A stretch of 45,712 bases of DNA from positions 1 through 45,712 of IMG/VR virus record IMGVR_UViG_3300032322_002184, one strand, 5' to 3'. The notes below the pieces were generated by a model, which searched no databases, was not told where the DNA came from, and saw nothing but the letters and a program-made list of their open reading frames with translations. Shown here one piece after another: positions 12,480 through 19,608 of the stretch. Origin of the DNA: a virus. The position numbers and the translations under genes were made by a program. Every line of letters begins with the position of its first letter. Position 1 is the stretch's first letter.

Positions 12480-13865
12480 ATGATTGGTATAAGTGAAGGA
12501 TTTCATGATGCTGCAATATCAGTAGTAAATGCTGGTAAGATTAAGTTTGCTGCTCATGCAGAACGATATTCTAGAGTAAAGCATGATAAACATCTAAATC
12601 TATCAGTATGTGCAGAAGCACTGCTTCATACTGAAGATGATGTTGTTGCATTCTATGAACGTCCTTGGTTGAAGCGTACTCGTCAATTGTTTGCTGGACA
12701 ATATAAGAGTGCATTTAAAGAAAGAAATATCTACATCACTCCTAATCATTATTACTCACATCATCTCTCCCATGCTGCTGCAGCATTTCAGACATCACCC
12801 TATCCAGAAGCTGCATGTGTTGTCGTAGACAGTATTGGTGAATGGGATACTGCTTCAATCTGGCACGCTCAGATGGTGGAGGGATGTGCTAAGTATAAAA
12901 AAGTATGGTCACAGAAGTATCCTAAGTCTATAGGATTGTGGTATTCTTCTTATACGAAATGGGCAGGTTTGAGACCCTTAGACGAAGAATACATCTTTAT
13001 GGGTATGGCAGCGTTTGGGAAACCCTTATACGTCGAACAAGCGCGTAACTTGCTCTCTAGAAATAACCACAAGGGCTTTTCCACCTCTCTTGAAGGAAAT
13101 CCAGAAGACAACTCTAAGAGTGCAGAGGTTGTTCTTTATGGGGCACTGAAAAAAATTTTCAATAGAGCAAGGCAATATAGTAATAATATTTGTTATGGAG
13201 GAGGGGTTGCTTTAAATTGCGTCGTAAACGCTAAGCTACAAAACGAGCATCCGTTCATGTGGATTATGCCTAATCCTGGAGATGCTGGAGCTTCCTTAGG
13301 GGCAGCTTTATTGTCCTATGGTGGTAAAGTCATCTTCACCCCATATTTGGGTGAAAACATTCAAAAAACGATTGACCCAAAAGAAGTTGTTGACGCATTA
13401 CTTCACAAAGGCATGTGTGGGGTTGCGAATGGTCCTGCTGAGTTTGGACCACGGGCTTTGGGTAATAGAAGTCTTCTAGCGGATCCTAGAACTCTTAGGA
13501 TGAAAGATTTAGTTAACACAGTAAAGAAGAGACAAAAGTTTCGTCCATTTGCTCCTGCCATATTAGAAGAACATTGTCAGGACTATTTTCGTATGCCACC
13601 AGACAGTCGTTATATGTCATTTGTATACGACTGTAAGCGTCCTGATGAGATCCCAGCATGTGTACACGTAGATAATACTGCTAGGGTTCAAACAGTTCCC
13701 ACATGGTCTTCTAGTATTCTTAGAGAAATACTTGAGTGTTGGTACGAACGTACAGGTTGCCCAGTTCTTTTAAATACGTCTTTAAATATTCGCGGAATGC
13801 CTATCGTCAATACTTGGCAAGATGCAGAACAGTTTTCAGAAAAGTATGATGTTGAGGTTTTTTAA
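12480..13865 (+). CDS. Carbamoyltransferase, NodU/CmcH family (461 aa)
   Basis: Transfers a carbamoyl group from carbamoyl phosphate, via carbamoyl-adenylate, to a hydroxyl on a sugar or small molecule. Family landmarks are MIGISEGFHDAAISVV, AERYSRVKHDK, HHLSHAAAAFQ, a GGGVALNCVVNAKL strand, MPNPGDAGASLGAAL, then the C-terminal domain FGPRALGNRSLLADPR and KKRQKFRPFAPAIL, ending in LLNTSLNIRGMPIVNT. It is shorter than most NodU or TobZ proteins, chiefly in the middle. The frame opens at TTG 12474 but ATG 12480 matches the family start. Its base composition is less AT-rich than the SGNH and radical SAM genes on either side, so it may have a separate origin. Stop and next start share one base (TAATG). 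Confidence 0.88.
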   Translation: MIGISEGFHDAAISVVNAGKIKFAAHAERYSRVKHDKHLNLSVCAEALLHTEDDVVAFYERPWLKRTRQLFAGQYKSAFKERNIYITPNHYYSHHLSHAAAAFQTSPYPEAACVVVDSIGEWDTASIWHAQMVEGCAKYKKVWSQKYPKSIGLWYSSYTKWAGLRPLDEEYIFMGMAAFGKPLYVEQARNLLSRNNHKGFSTSLEGNPEDNSKSAEVVLYGALKKIFNRARQYSNNICYGGGVALNCVVNAKLQNEHPFMWIMPNPGDAGASLGAALLSYGGKVIFTPYLGENIQKTIDPKEVVDALLHKGMCGVANGPAEFGPRALGNRSLLADPRTLRMKDLVNTVKKRQKFRPFAPAILEEHCQDYFRMPPDSRYMSFVYDCKRPDEIPACVHVDNTARVQTVPTWSSSILREILECWYERTGCPVLLNTSLNIRGMPIVNTWQDAEQFSEKYDVEVF

Positions 13866-15076
13866 TGGAAAATAAAGTTTTTTGTTCAAAACCATTTAAA
13901 GAAATATTCAATCATCCAGAATTAAATTATGCTCCTTGTTGTTGGGCTTATCCTGCGTCTAAAGAAAATCCAAATACTCGTTTACCAATCGATCATTTTA
14001 ATGGTGAAGATTTCAAAAGGCTTAGAAGAGAAATGCTTCAGGGCAAAAAAACAGATTTTCTATGTTCTTACTGCAAATATTGTTATGATAGAGAAGATGA
14101 AAATATAGAATCTCCAAGAATGAAAAATGCCAATATTAGTAAGACTATATTGGATAGTTTTAATGCTGATGGATCATTAAAACCTAATCAAAATAAATTT
14201 ATTAATATTGCAATAAATGCGTATGGTGACAATTGCAATTTAGAATGTTACGGATGCAACCCACTTGTATCCACCTCCAGAAAAAGTGCAATGGATAAAT
14301 TGCACAATCAAATTATTGACAACAATATTGATATTTTAGATTTTTATGGTAATCTTAAATACAAATGTTTTGATAAAAGTGAAAGTGTTAAATTTGAAGA
14401 TATTGTAGATCAGATAGTAGAATATGCTGACAATATTTCCTCGTTGACAATTGTTGGTGGAGAACCAATGTTAATGAAAAAGCATTTTATATTATTGGAC
14501 AAATTAATAGAAGTTAATAAATCTAGAAACATTACTTTAAATTATGTTTCAAATATGACTTTGATGAATTTAAATAATATGAAAATTTATTTTGAAAATT
14601 TTTCAAAAACAAATATTCAATGGAGTGTTGATGCATTAGGAGAAAGGAACTATTGGTTAAGATATCCAACCAATTGGGAACAAACAACAAAAAATGTTTT
14701 TGAAATTGAAAAATATTTTAATACTTATAAAAAAGGATCTATTTTTGCAACTATTACTCCAAGTATGCTTGGAATTATAACTTTGAGAAAAACTTATAAT
14801 TGGTTGTTGACTAGGAATTTAATTAATAAAAAAGATCCAATTATTAATTTAATGGTTAAACCAGAACTATTAAGAACAAGAAATTTACCAGAAGAAATAA
14901 AAAATAATATAAAATATGATATAAAGATTATTTCAGAATTACATTATGAGGATTTAATTAAACCAAGAAATGACACCCAATTTAAATTAGCAATAAAATA
15001 TTTTGATTTATTGGATAAATCTAGAGGAACAGATTGGAGATCCACATTTCCAGAAGTTGCAAAGTATGCAAATTGA
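13865..15076 (+). CDS. Radical SAM protein, copy B (403 aa)
   Basis: Paralogue of 9593-10801 along its whole length. CNLECYGC (Cys124, 128, 131) is the SAM cluster site and VGGEPMLMKKH the SAM-binding strand. N-terminal Cys7, Cys25-Cys26, Cys67, Cys70 and Cys73 form the auxiliary cluster region. Its end, RGTDWRSTFPEVAKYAN, mirrors copy A. It is coupled to the carbamoyltransferase by a one-base overlap. Two copies within about 3 kb, separated by unrelated genes, suggest duplication with functional split. DNA is far more AT-rich than the carbamoyltransferase it follows. Substrate unknown. Confidence 0.8.
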   Translation: MENKVFCSKPFKEIFNHPELNYAPCCWAYPASKENPNTRLPIDHFNGEDFKRLRREMLQGKKTDFLCSYCKYCYDREDENIESPRMKNANISKTILDSFNADGSLKPNQNKFINIAINAYGDNCNLECYGCNPLVSTSRKSAMDKLHNQIIDNNIDILDFYGNLKYKCFDKSESVKFEDIVDQIVEYADNISSLTIVGGEPMLMKKHFILLDKLIEVNKSRNITLNYVSNMTLMNLNNMKIYFENFSKTNIQWSVDALGERNYWLRYPTNWEQTTKNVFEIEKYFNTYKKGSIFATITPSMLGIITLRKTYNWLLTRNLINKKDPIINLMVKPELLRTRNLPEEIKNNIKYDIKIISELHYEDLIKPRNDTQFKLAIKYFDLLDKSRGTDWRSTFPEVAKYAN

Positions 15077-15093
15077 CATTATCTAAATAACGT

Positions 15094-15117
15094 GGTATCA
15101 TGCCTTTGGGTGATACC
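15094..15117 (+). promoter_or_regulatory. Hairpin ahead of the glycosyltransferase gene
   Basis: GGTATCA (15094-15100) and TGATACC (15111-15117) form a perfect 7-bp stem with a 10-base loop. No T tract follows, so it is not a classic terminator. It lies in the 75-base gap before the gene at 15152 and could be a processing or regulatory structure. Confidence 0.4.
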
Positions 15118-15151
15118 CGTTTACGTAAACAAATCAAATTGAAGTATATTC

Positions 15152-15913
15152 ATGGCAAAAGGTTTTAAAGTGGTTACAAAACCACCCACATCATCTTCTA
15201 ATAATTCAGACGGTTTTAATTTAGAAGAAACAAAAAAAATGATTAAAGACAAAAGTATTGTCTTTTGTCTTCCTGGTAGAGGAGTTTCATATACATATCT
15301 TAAAAATTTTGTACAACTTTGTTTTGATCTGGTTCAGAATGGTGCTTCGATCCAGATCTCACAAGACTATTCTTCGATGGTCAACTTTGCCCGCTGTAAG
15401 TGTCTTGGTGCTAATGTCCTTCGTGGTCCTGATCAACTTCCTTGGGATGGTAAACTAAAGTACGATTACCAACTTTGGATCGATAGTGATATTGTATTCA
15501 ACACAGAATCGTTCTACCGTCTTGTATGGATGGATAAAGATATTTCCTGTGGTTGGTATGCGACCGAAGATGGAGTAACAACATCAGTTGCACATTGGCT
15601 TGAAGAAGACGATTTCAAGAACAATGGTGGTGTTATGAACCATGAAATGGTTGATGGCATTCAAAAGCGTCGTAAACCATTTACTGTAGATTATACAGGG
15701 TTTGGTTGGACACTGATCAAACATGGCGTCTTTGAACATCCAGAGATGAAATATCCTTGGTTTGCACCTCAGATGCAAGTTTTTGAATCGGGAGAAGTTC
15801 AAGATATGTGCGGTGAAGATGTTTCATTCTGTCTAGATGCTATCAAGGCAGGATTTGAAATTTGGTGTGATCCAGTCTGTCGAGTTGGACACGAGAAGAC
15901 ACGAGTAATCTAA
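15152..15913 (+). CDS. GT-A type glycosyltransferase (253 aa)
   Basis: A cytosolic glycosyltransferase with a nucleotide-sugar-binding alpha/beta fold. The DxD metal motif is LWIDSDIVF (Asp111, Asp113). SIVFCLPGRGVSYTYLKNF begins the first strand and a conserved Ser/Asp-rich loop ISQDYSSMVNFARCKC follows. The C-terminal CGEDVSFCLDAIKAGFEIW and RVGHEKT supply the acidic and His residues common in this fold. The first 30 residues are a low-complexity polar tail. It is less AT-rich than copy B upstream. Cyanophages often carry one such gene. It probably glycosylates a surface polymer or phage protein; the acceptor is not visible. Confidence 0.75.
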   Translation: MAKGFKVVTKPPTSSSNNSDGFNLEETKKMIKDKSIVFCLPGRGVSYTYLKNFVQLCFDLVQNGASIQISQDYSSMVNFARCKCLGANVLRGPDQLPWDGKLKYDYQLWIDSDIVFNTESFYRLVWMDKDISCGWYATEDGVTTSVAHWLEEDDFKNNGGVMNHEMVDGIQKRRKPFTVDYTGFGWTLIKHGVFEHPEMKYPWFAPQMQVFESGEVQDMCGEDVSFCLDAIKAGFEIWCDPVCRVGHEKTRVI

Positions 15914-15945
15914 TATAATAAGTAGTATTTTGTGTCGAATTACAC

Positions 15946-16110
15946 ATGGAGAAATACGATATATATTGTCAGGGGAGAAAAATTTACTCTTCCGTAACGG
16001 AAGAAGAAATGTTGGATATCACGCAAGAACTTGCTGATCAATTCTATACAAATGGTACTCCCCATCCTGACGATATTGTGGTAGAATATCTTGGTTACGA
16101 CGTTGAATAA
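15946..16110 (+). CDS. Small conserved-type unknown protein (54 aa)
   Basis: The frame encodes MEKYDIYCQGRKIYSSVTEE and ends VEYLGYDVE, acidic with an alpha/beta outline. The layout of short strand, helix (EEEMLDITQELADQFY) and strand is the sort of small protein commonly seen in cyanophages next to the baseplate genes. It precedes the basic protein at 16114 by three bases. Function unknown. Confidence 0.55.
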   Translation: MEKYDIYCQGRKIYSSVTEEEMLDITQELADQFYTNGTPHPDDIVVEYLGYDVE

Positions 16111-16113
16111 ACT

Positions 16114-16257
16114 ATGGCATTGAAAAAATCTTTGAGTGGTTCAAAAATTATTGAATCATCTCCAAAAAATACTCGTCAGGGACGCTCTAAAAACACAAAA
16201 ATTTCTGCGACAAGTAGAAATTGTGCTAAAAAGCGTTACAGAGGTCAAGGAAAATAA
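16114..16257 (+). CDS. Small highly basic protein (47 aa)
   Basis: The frame encodes MALKKSLSGSKIIESSPKNT and ends CAKKRYRGQGK. Roughly a quarter of its residues are Lys or Arg, with many Ser and Gly. It is a likely nucleic-acid binder or virion-associated peptide, by composition only. Immediately downstream of 15946-16110 in the same direction. No membrane segment. Confidence 0.55.
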   Translation: MALKKSLSGSKIIESSPKNTRQGRSKNTKISATSRNCAKKRYRGQGK

Positions 16258-16307
16258 TTCGTAATTAATAAGTTGGTTTGAATTCCACTTCACATCATTT
16301 ATCGAAG

Positions 16308-16442
16308 ATGGAGTTTATCCATACAGACAATAGAATATGCTTATCAACAGTATTAATGTCCTTGATGGTAACATCAGCAGTGATAAAATTGACTGATGCT
16401 TCTATCACTATAGATAAATTATTATCAACATATAAAAAATAA
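16308..16442 (+). CDS. Possible small hydrophobic peptide (44 aa)
   Basis: The frame encodes MEFIHTDNRICLSTVLMSLM and ends KLLSTYKK, with one hydrophobic stretch (LSTVLMSLMVTSAVIKL) that could span a membrane. The ribosome site is weak. It ends ten bases before the strong terminator. The call depends on size and the hydrophobic run, so it may not be real. Confidence 0.35.
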   Translation: MEFIHTDNRICLSTVLMSLMVTSAVIKLTDASITIDKLLSTYKK

Positions 16443-16452
16443 GGTATACATA

Positions 16453-16480
16453 AGACAGGAGATATCTCCTGTCTTTTTTT
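16453..16480 (+). terminator. Strong intrinsic terminator before the 207-aa gene
   Basis: A perfect palindrome spans 16453-16474 (AGACAGGAGAT and its complement) and is followed by a run of seven T (16474-16480). It should end transcripts that come from the island and small genes, separating them from the tail module. Confidence 0.8.
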
Positions 16481-16486
16481 ATTTTT

Positions 16487-17110
16487 ATGGCATATCTAAA
16501 TCACAATCTACCTACGTTTACTTGTTATATCCGCAATGAATTTCTTTTTAATCATACAAAAGGATTTGGAGAAGTAACTTTATGCGATGTGCATTCAGTT
16601 GCCTCGTTAGAAAAGCATGTTCCTCTTTTTGAAGCATATCTAGAAAATGGTGTAAATTGGACAAGAAGACCAATACATGCTTTCTGCTGGAAACCAGACG
16701 CACCTGTTCCAAAACTTGAAGAGTGTATGTGGTGGGATTGTTTTTCTCCATATATCGACGTACAAGTTCGTTCAAGACTTGCAAACTTACGTGCTGACCT
16801 TATTAATTTTCGTGGAGAAAAAAATCAAGGAACATATATGTTTACATTGGATTGGTCATGGGAATCAAAATCTACTTTGAATACTAATTTTAGTGAAACC
16901 CCAGAGCATAAATGTGCCCATTTCTTTAAAATGGATAATGGAAATTTTTATGCTTATCCAAATAACAAAATTATTTGGTATGATGATGCATGGACAAAAA
17001 ATAGAATTACTAAAAATCCAGGATATATAATTGATCTAACTGAATATTCAGTTGAAAATTTAAGAAAAATTGAAACTTCAGATGATTTCATGTATGAAGT
17101 GAAAAATTGA
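16487..17110 (+). CDS. Unknown protein before the baseplate genes (207 aa)
   Basis: The 207-aa protein starts MAYLNHNLPTFTCYIRNEFL and ends SDDFMYEVKN. It is rich in Trp and Cys (CMWWDCFSPYIDV, FTLDWSW), with a beta-strand-rich centre (GTYMFTLDWSWES) and no membrane span. I recognise no catalytic motif. Its position just before gp25, after a strong terminator, is typical of conserved cyanophage proteins of unknown role. The ATG lies only six bases after the T tract, so its mRNA start must be internal or read-through. Confidence 0.7.
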   Translation: MAYLNHNLPTFTCYIRNEFLFNHTKGFGEVTLCDVHSVASLEKHVPLFEAYLENGVNWTRRPIHAFCWKPDAPVPKLEECMWWDCFSPYIDVQVRSRLANLRADLINFRGEKNQGTYMFTLDWSWESKSTLNTNFSETPEHKCAHFFKMDNGNFYAYPNNKIIWYDDAWTKNRITKNPGYIIDLTEYSVENLRKIETSDDFMYEVKN

Positions 17111-17132
17111 GCGATAGAAACCGCTATAAAAG

Positions 17133-17154
17133 TTCTGATTAATCACAATCAGAA
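17133..17154. promoter_or_regulatory. Short hairpin between small genes
   Basis: TTCTGATT (17133-17140) and AATCAGAA (17147-17154) form a perfect 8-bp stem around a 6-base loop. No T tract follows on the plus strand. It sits seven bases before the start at 17162 and may affect its translation. Confidence 0.4.
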
Positions 17155-17161
17155 TACTAAA

Positions 17162-17302
17162 ATGGAATTTCAGGAGCAAAAAACTCACAATTTAATTATT
17201 CAGAACAAACTTCATGAAAAAATTCGTAATGATGAGGATTATGATGACTGGGAATATGGAACAGAACCCAGTTATGGAATGCCTATAAATACGAATAAAT
17301 AA
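17162..17302 (+). CDS. Small acidic unknown protein (46 aa)
   Basis: The frame encodes MEFQEQKTHNLIIQNKLHEK and ends GMPINTNK, 46 aa. It begins with a helix and has an acidic, aromatic middle (DEDYDDWEYG). The end of the gene contains the TATAAATA late box that serves gp25. No family recognised. Confidence 0.5.
   Translation: MEFQEQKTHNLIIQNKLHEKIRNDEDYDDWEYGTEPSYGMPINTNK
17284..17291 (+). promoter_or_regulatory. T4-type late promoter box before gp25
   Basis: TATAAATA is the exact T4 late promoter core. It lies 30 bases before the gp25 start and overlaps the 3' end of the small gene at 17162. No -35 is expected in this class, since the phage-encoded sigma factor and sliding clamp act instead. 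Confidence 0.55.
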
Positions 17303-17320
17303 ACGAAGATCCTATAAAAA

Positions 17321-17725
17321 GTGCCTCTTCAAAAAATTTCTAGAGGTTTCAAAGACATTTCATTGTCAATGAAACGTCATCCAGTTACAAATGATATCCT
17401 TCCTCTAAAAAATGAGGATGCAATCAAGCGTTCTGTTCAAAATTTAGTAAGAATTCAAGTTGGAGAGGTCTTTTTTAACAATCTAATTGGCACTAGAATT
17501 AGTGGAGCACTATTTGAATTAGCAACAAGCGATTTTACTGCTCCAATAAAAACCGAAATTGAAACTGTTATTACAAACTTTGAGCCAAGAGTTGTACTAA
17601 AAAGCGTTGAAGTTGATCCAGATCCTGATAATAATGCTCTAGAAGTCACAATATCTTATGACATAGTTGGTTTATCAACGCCTACACAGACAGTTACCTT
17701 CATCTTAGAACCAACTAGACTATAA
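17321..17725 (+). CDS. gp25: Baseplate wedge protein gp25 (134 aa)
   Basis: Contains the gp25/lysozyme-like baseplate fold: GFKDISLSMKRHPVTNDI, the IKRSVQNLVRIQVGEVFFN helix and the beta-rich second half ending TQTVTFILEPTRL. T4 gp25 has a similar length. It joins the wedge core that triggers sheath assembly and is related to the T6SS wedge protein TssE. The start is a GTG at 17321 without a strong ribosome site. The stop overlaps the gp6 start by one base (TAATG). The order gp25 - gp6 is conserved in T4-like phages. Confidence 0.9.
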   Translation: MPLQKISRGFKDISLSMKRHPVTNDILPLKNEDAIKRSVQNLVRIQVGEVFFNNLIGTRISGALFELATSDFTAPIKTEIETVITNFEPRVVLKSVEVDPDPDNNALEVTISYDIVGLSTPTQTVTFILEPTRL

Positions 17726-19605
17726 TGGCACTAACACAATTTACAAATTTAAATTTTGAGGATATAAAATCCTCAATTAAGGATTATCTAAGAGCAAATA
17801 CAAACTTTACAGACTATGACTTTGAAGGATCTAATCTTTCAGTCATCATAAATTTGCTTGCATATAATTCTTATATCACCGCCTACAATACAAACATGGT
17901 GGTGAATGAAACTTTTATTGATTCTGCAACATTGCGTGAGAATGTTGTATCTCTTGCACGCAATATTGGATATGTACCACGATCAAAACGTGCTGCAAAA
18001 GCAACTGTAGACTTTTTTGTTAGTGGAATTTCTACAACAACAGATACAATTTCATTCCAACCAGGGGTTGTTGCGAATGGAAGTGTTTCGGATGTCAATT
18101 TTATCTTTTCTCTACCAGAAAAAGTTACTGTAGCAGCGCAAAATGGGTCTTCTTTTGGTAGTTTAGAAATTTATCAAGGTCAATATTTAGAAAATTCTTG
18201 GACAGTTAATAATTCTCAACCAAATCAGCGTTATATTATCCCAAATGATAGTGTTGATACTTCAACTTTGCGCGTAAAAGTAAAAAATACGTCTACAGAT
18301 ACAACTTTTACCGAGTATCAACTCGTCGATAATATCCTTGGTATCACTTCTACATCAAATATTTACTTAATTCAAGAAACTACAGACGAAAAATACGAAA
18401 TTTTGTTTGGTGATGGTATTTTTGGTAAGAAATTACAATCAGGAAACGTAATTACTGCATCTTATATTAAGACAAATGGCAAAGATGGTAATGGAGTAAC
18501 TGATTTTAGGTTTGCTGGAACAATTTTTGATGAAAATAACGCAAATATAACCTCATTTACCGCTGATTTAACAGCACAAGTACCATCTGAAAACGGAGAT
18601 GAGATAGAACCTGTCGAAAGTGTCAAATACTTTGCCCCTAGACTGTATTCATCTCAGCATAGAGCAGTAACTGCAAGTGATTATGAGGCAATTTTACCAA
18701 CATTGTATCCAAATATTGAAAGTGTGAGTGCTTATGGTGGAGAAGATCTAACTCAACCCCAATATGGACGAGTTTTTATTGCTGCTAAACCAAGAAATGG
18801 ATCTTTCTTATCAGATTTCACTAAAAAGCAACTTTTACAATCCTTAAAAAACTATTCTGTTGCTGGAATTGTTCCTCAGTTTGAGGACTTAAAGTATCTT
18901 TATGTAGAAATTGACAGTTATGTTTACTATAACGCAAATTTTGTTGGTGATCCAAATAATCTGAAAACTGATGTTATTTCTGCAATTACTTCTTATGCTA
19001 GAAGTTCAGAAATGAACCAATTTGGGGGAAGATTTAAATATAGTAAAACCTGTTCACTGATTGATAACGTCAATACTGCTATTACTTCAAATATTACAAC
19101 AGTAAGGATTAGAAGAGATCTTGTTGCACGTATAAATCAACCCGCACAATATGAATTGTGTTTTGATAATGAATTCTATACAGGTAAGAAAAATTATAAT
19201 GTTAAGAGTACAGGATTTAGCGTATTTGGTATAGATGGTACATGTTATTTTTCTGATGAAGTCGTAAATGGATCTAATATCGGAAATCTTTTCCTTTTCC
19301 AAATTCTTTCCGATGAAGAGACGAATATTTTATCAACCAAATTTGGAACAGTCAATTATAGCACTGGTGAAATCCTTATAGATACTGTAAATATTACATC
19401 AACCAGTTTAGCAGACAATATTATTGAAGTTCAAGCAATTCCACTATCAAATGATGTTTTAGCGAGAAAGGAATTGTATTTGCAATTAGATGTTTCTAAG
19501 AGCAATTTCTACATGAAGCAAGATAGCATCTCTTCAGGTGCAAATACTTCAGGAACAAGATTTGATATTCAATCAAGCTATCAAAACGGTAAGAAAACAA
19601 GATAA
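17725..19605 (+). CDS. gp6: Baseplate wedge protein gp6 (626 aa)
   Basis: Starts MALTQFTNLNFEDIKSSIKD and includes GSNLSVIINLLAYNSYITAY, the N-terminal wedge domain, and the long VPRSKRAAKATVDFFV region. Two gp6 copies form the inner ring of each T4 wedge; the J-like family has a similar order. Length is close to T4 gp6 (660 aa). The middle (FAPRLYSSQHRAVTASDYE) matches the J-like conserved segment. It is coupled to gp25 and followed after three bases by the next structural gene. High certainty from sequence and position. Confidence 0.92.
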   Translation: MALTQFTNLNFEDIKSSIKDYLRANTNFTDYDFEGSNLSVIINLLAYNSYITAYNTNMVVNETFIDSATLRENVVSLARNIGYVPRSKRAAKATVDFFVSGISTTTDTISFQPGVVANGSVSDVNFIFSLPEKVTVAAQNGSSFGSLEIYQGQYLENSWTVNNSQPNQRYIIPNDSVDTSTLRVKVKNTSTDTTFTEYQLVDNILGITSTSNIYLIQETTDEKYEILFGDGIFGKKLQSGNVITASYIKTNGKDGNGVTDFRFAGTIFDENNANITSFTADLTAQVPSENGDEIEPVESVKYFAPRLYSSQHRAVTASDYEAILPTLYPNIESVSAYGGEDLTQPQYGRVFIAAKPRNGSFLSDFTKKQLLQSLKNYSVAGIVPQFEDLKYLYVEIDSYVYYNANFVGDPNNLKTDVISAITSYARSSEMNQFGGRFKYSKTCSLIDNVNTAITSNITTVRIRRDLVARINQPAQYELCFDNEFYTGKKNYNVKSTGFSVFGIDGTCYFSDEVVNGSNIGNLFLFQILSDEETNILSTKFGTVNYSTGEILIDTVNITSTSLADNIIEVQAIPLSNDVLARKELYLQLDVSKSNFYMKQDSISSGANTSGTRFDIQSSYQNGKKTR

Positions 19606-19608
19606 CAG

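Noticed and set aside
15100-15168. 22-codon frame beginning inside the hairpin ahead of the glycosyltransferase
   Set aside because: The start codon lies in the hairpin and the frame overlaps the real gene in another frame. No other support.
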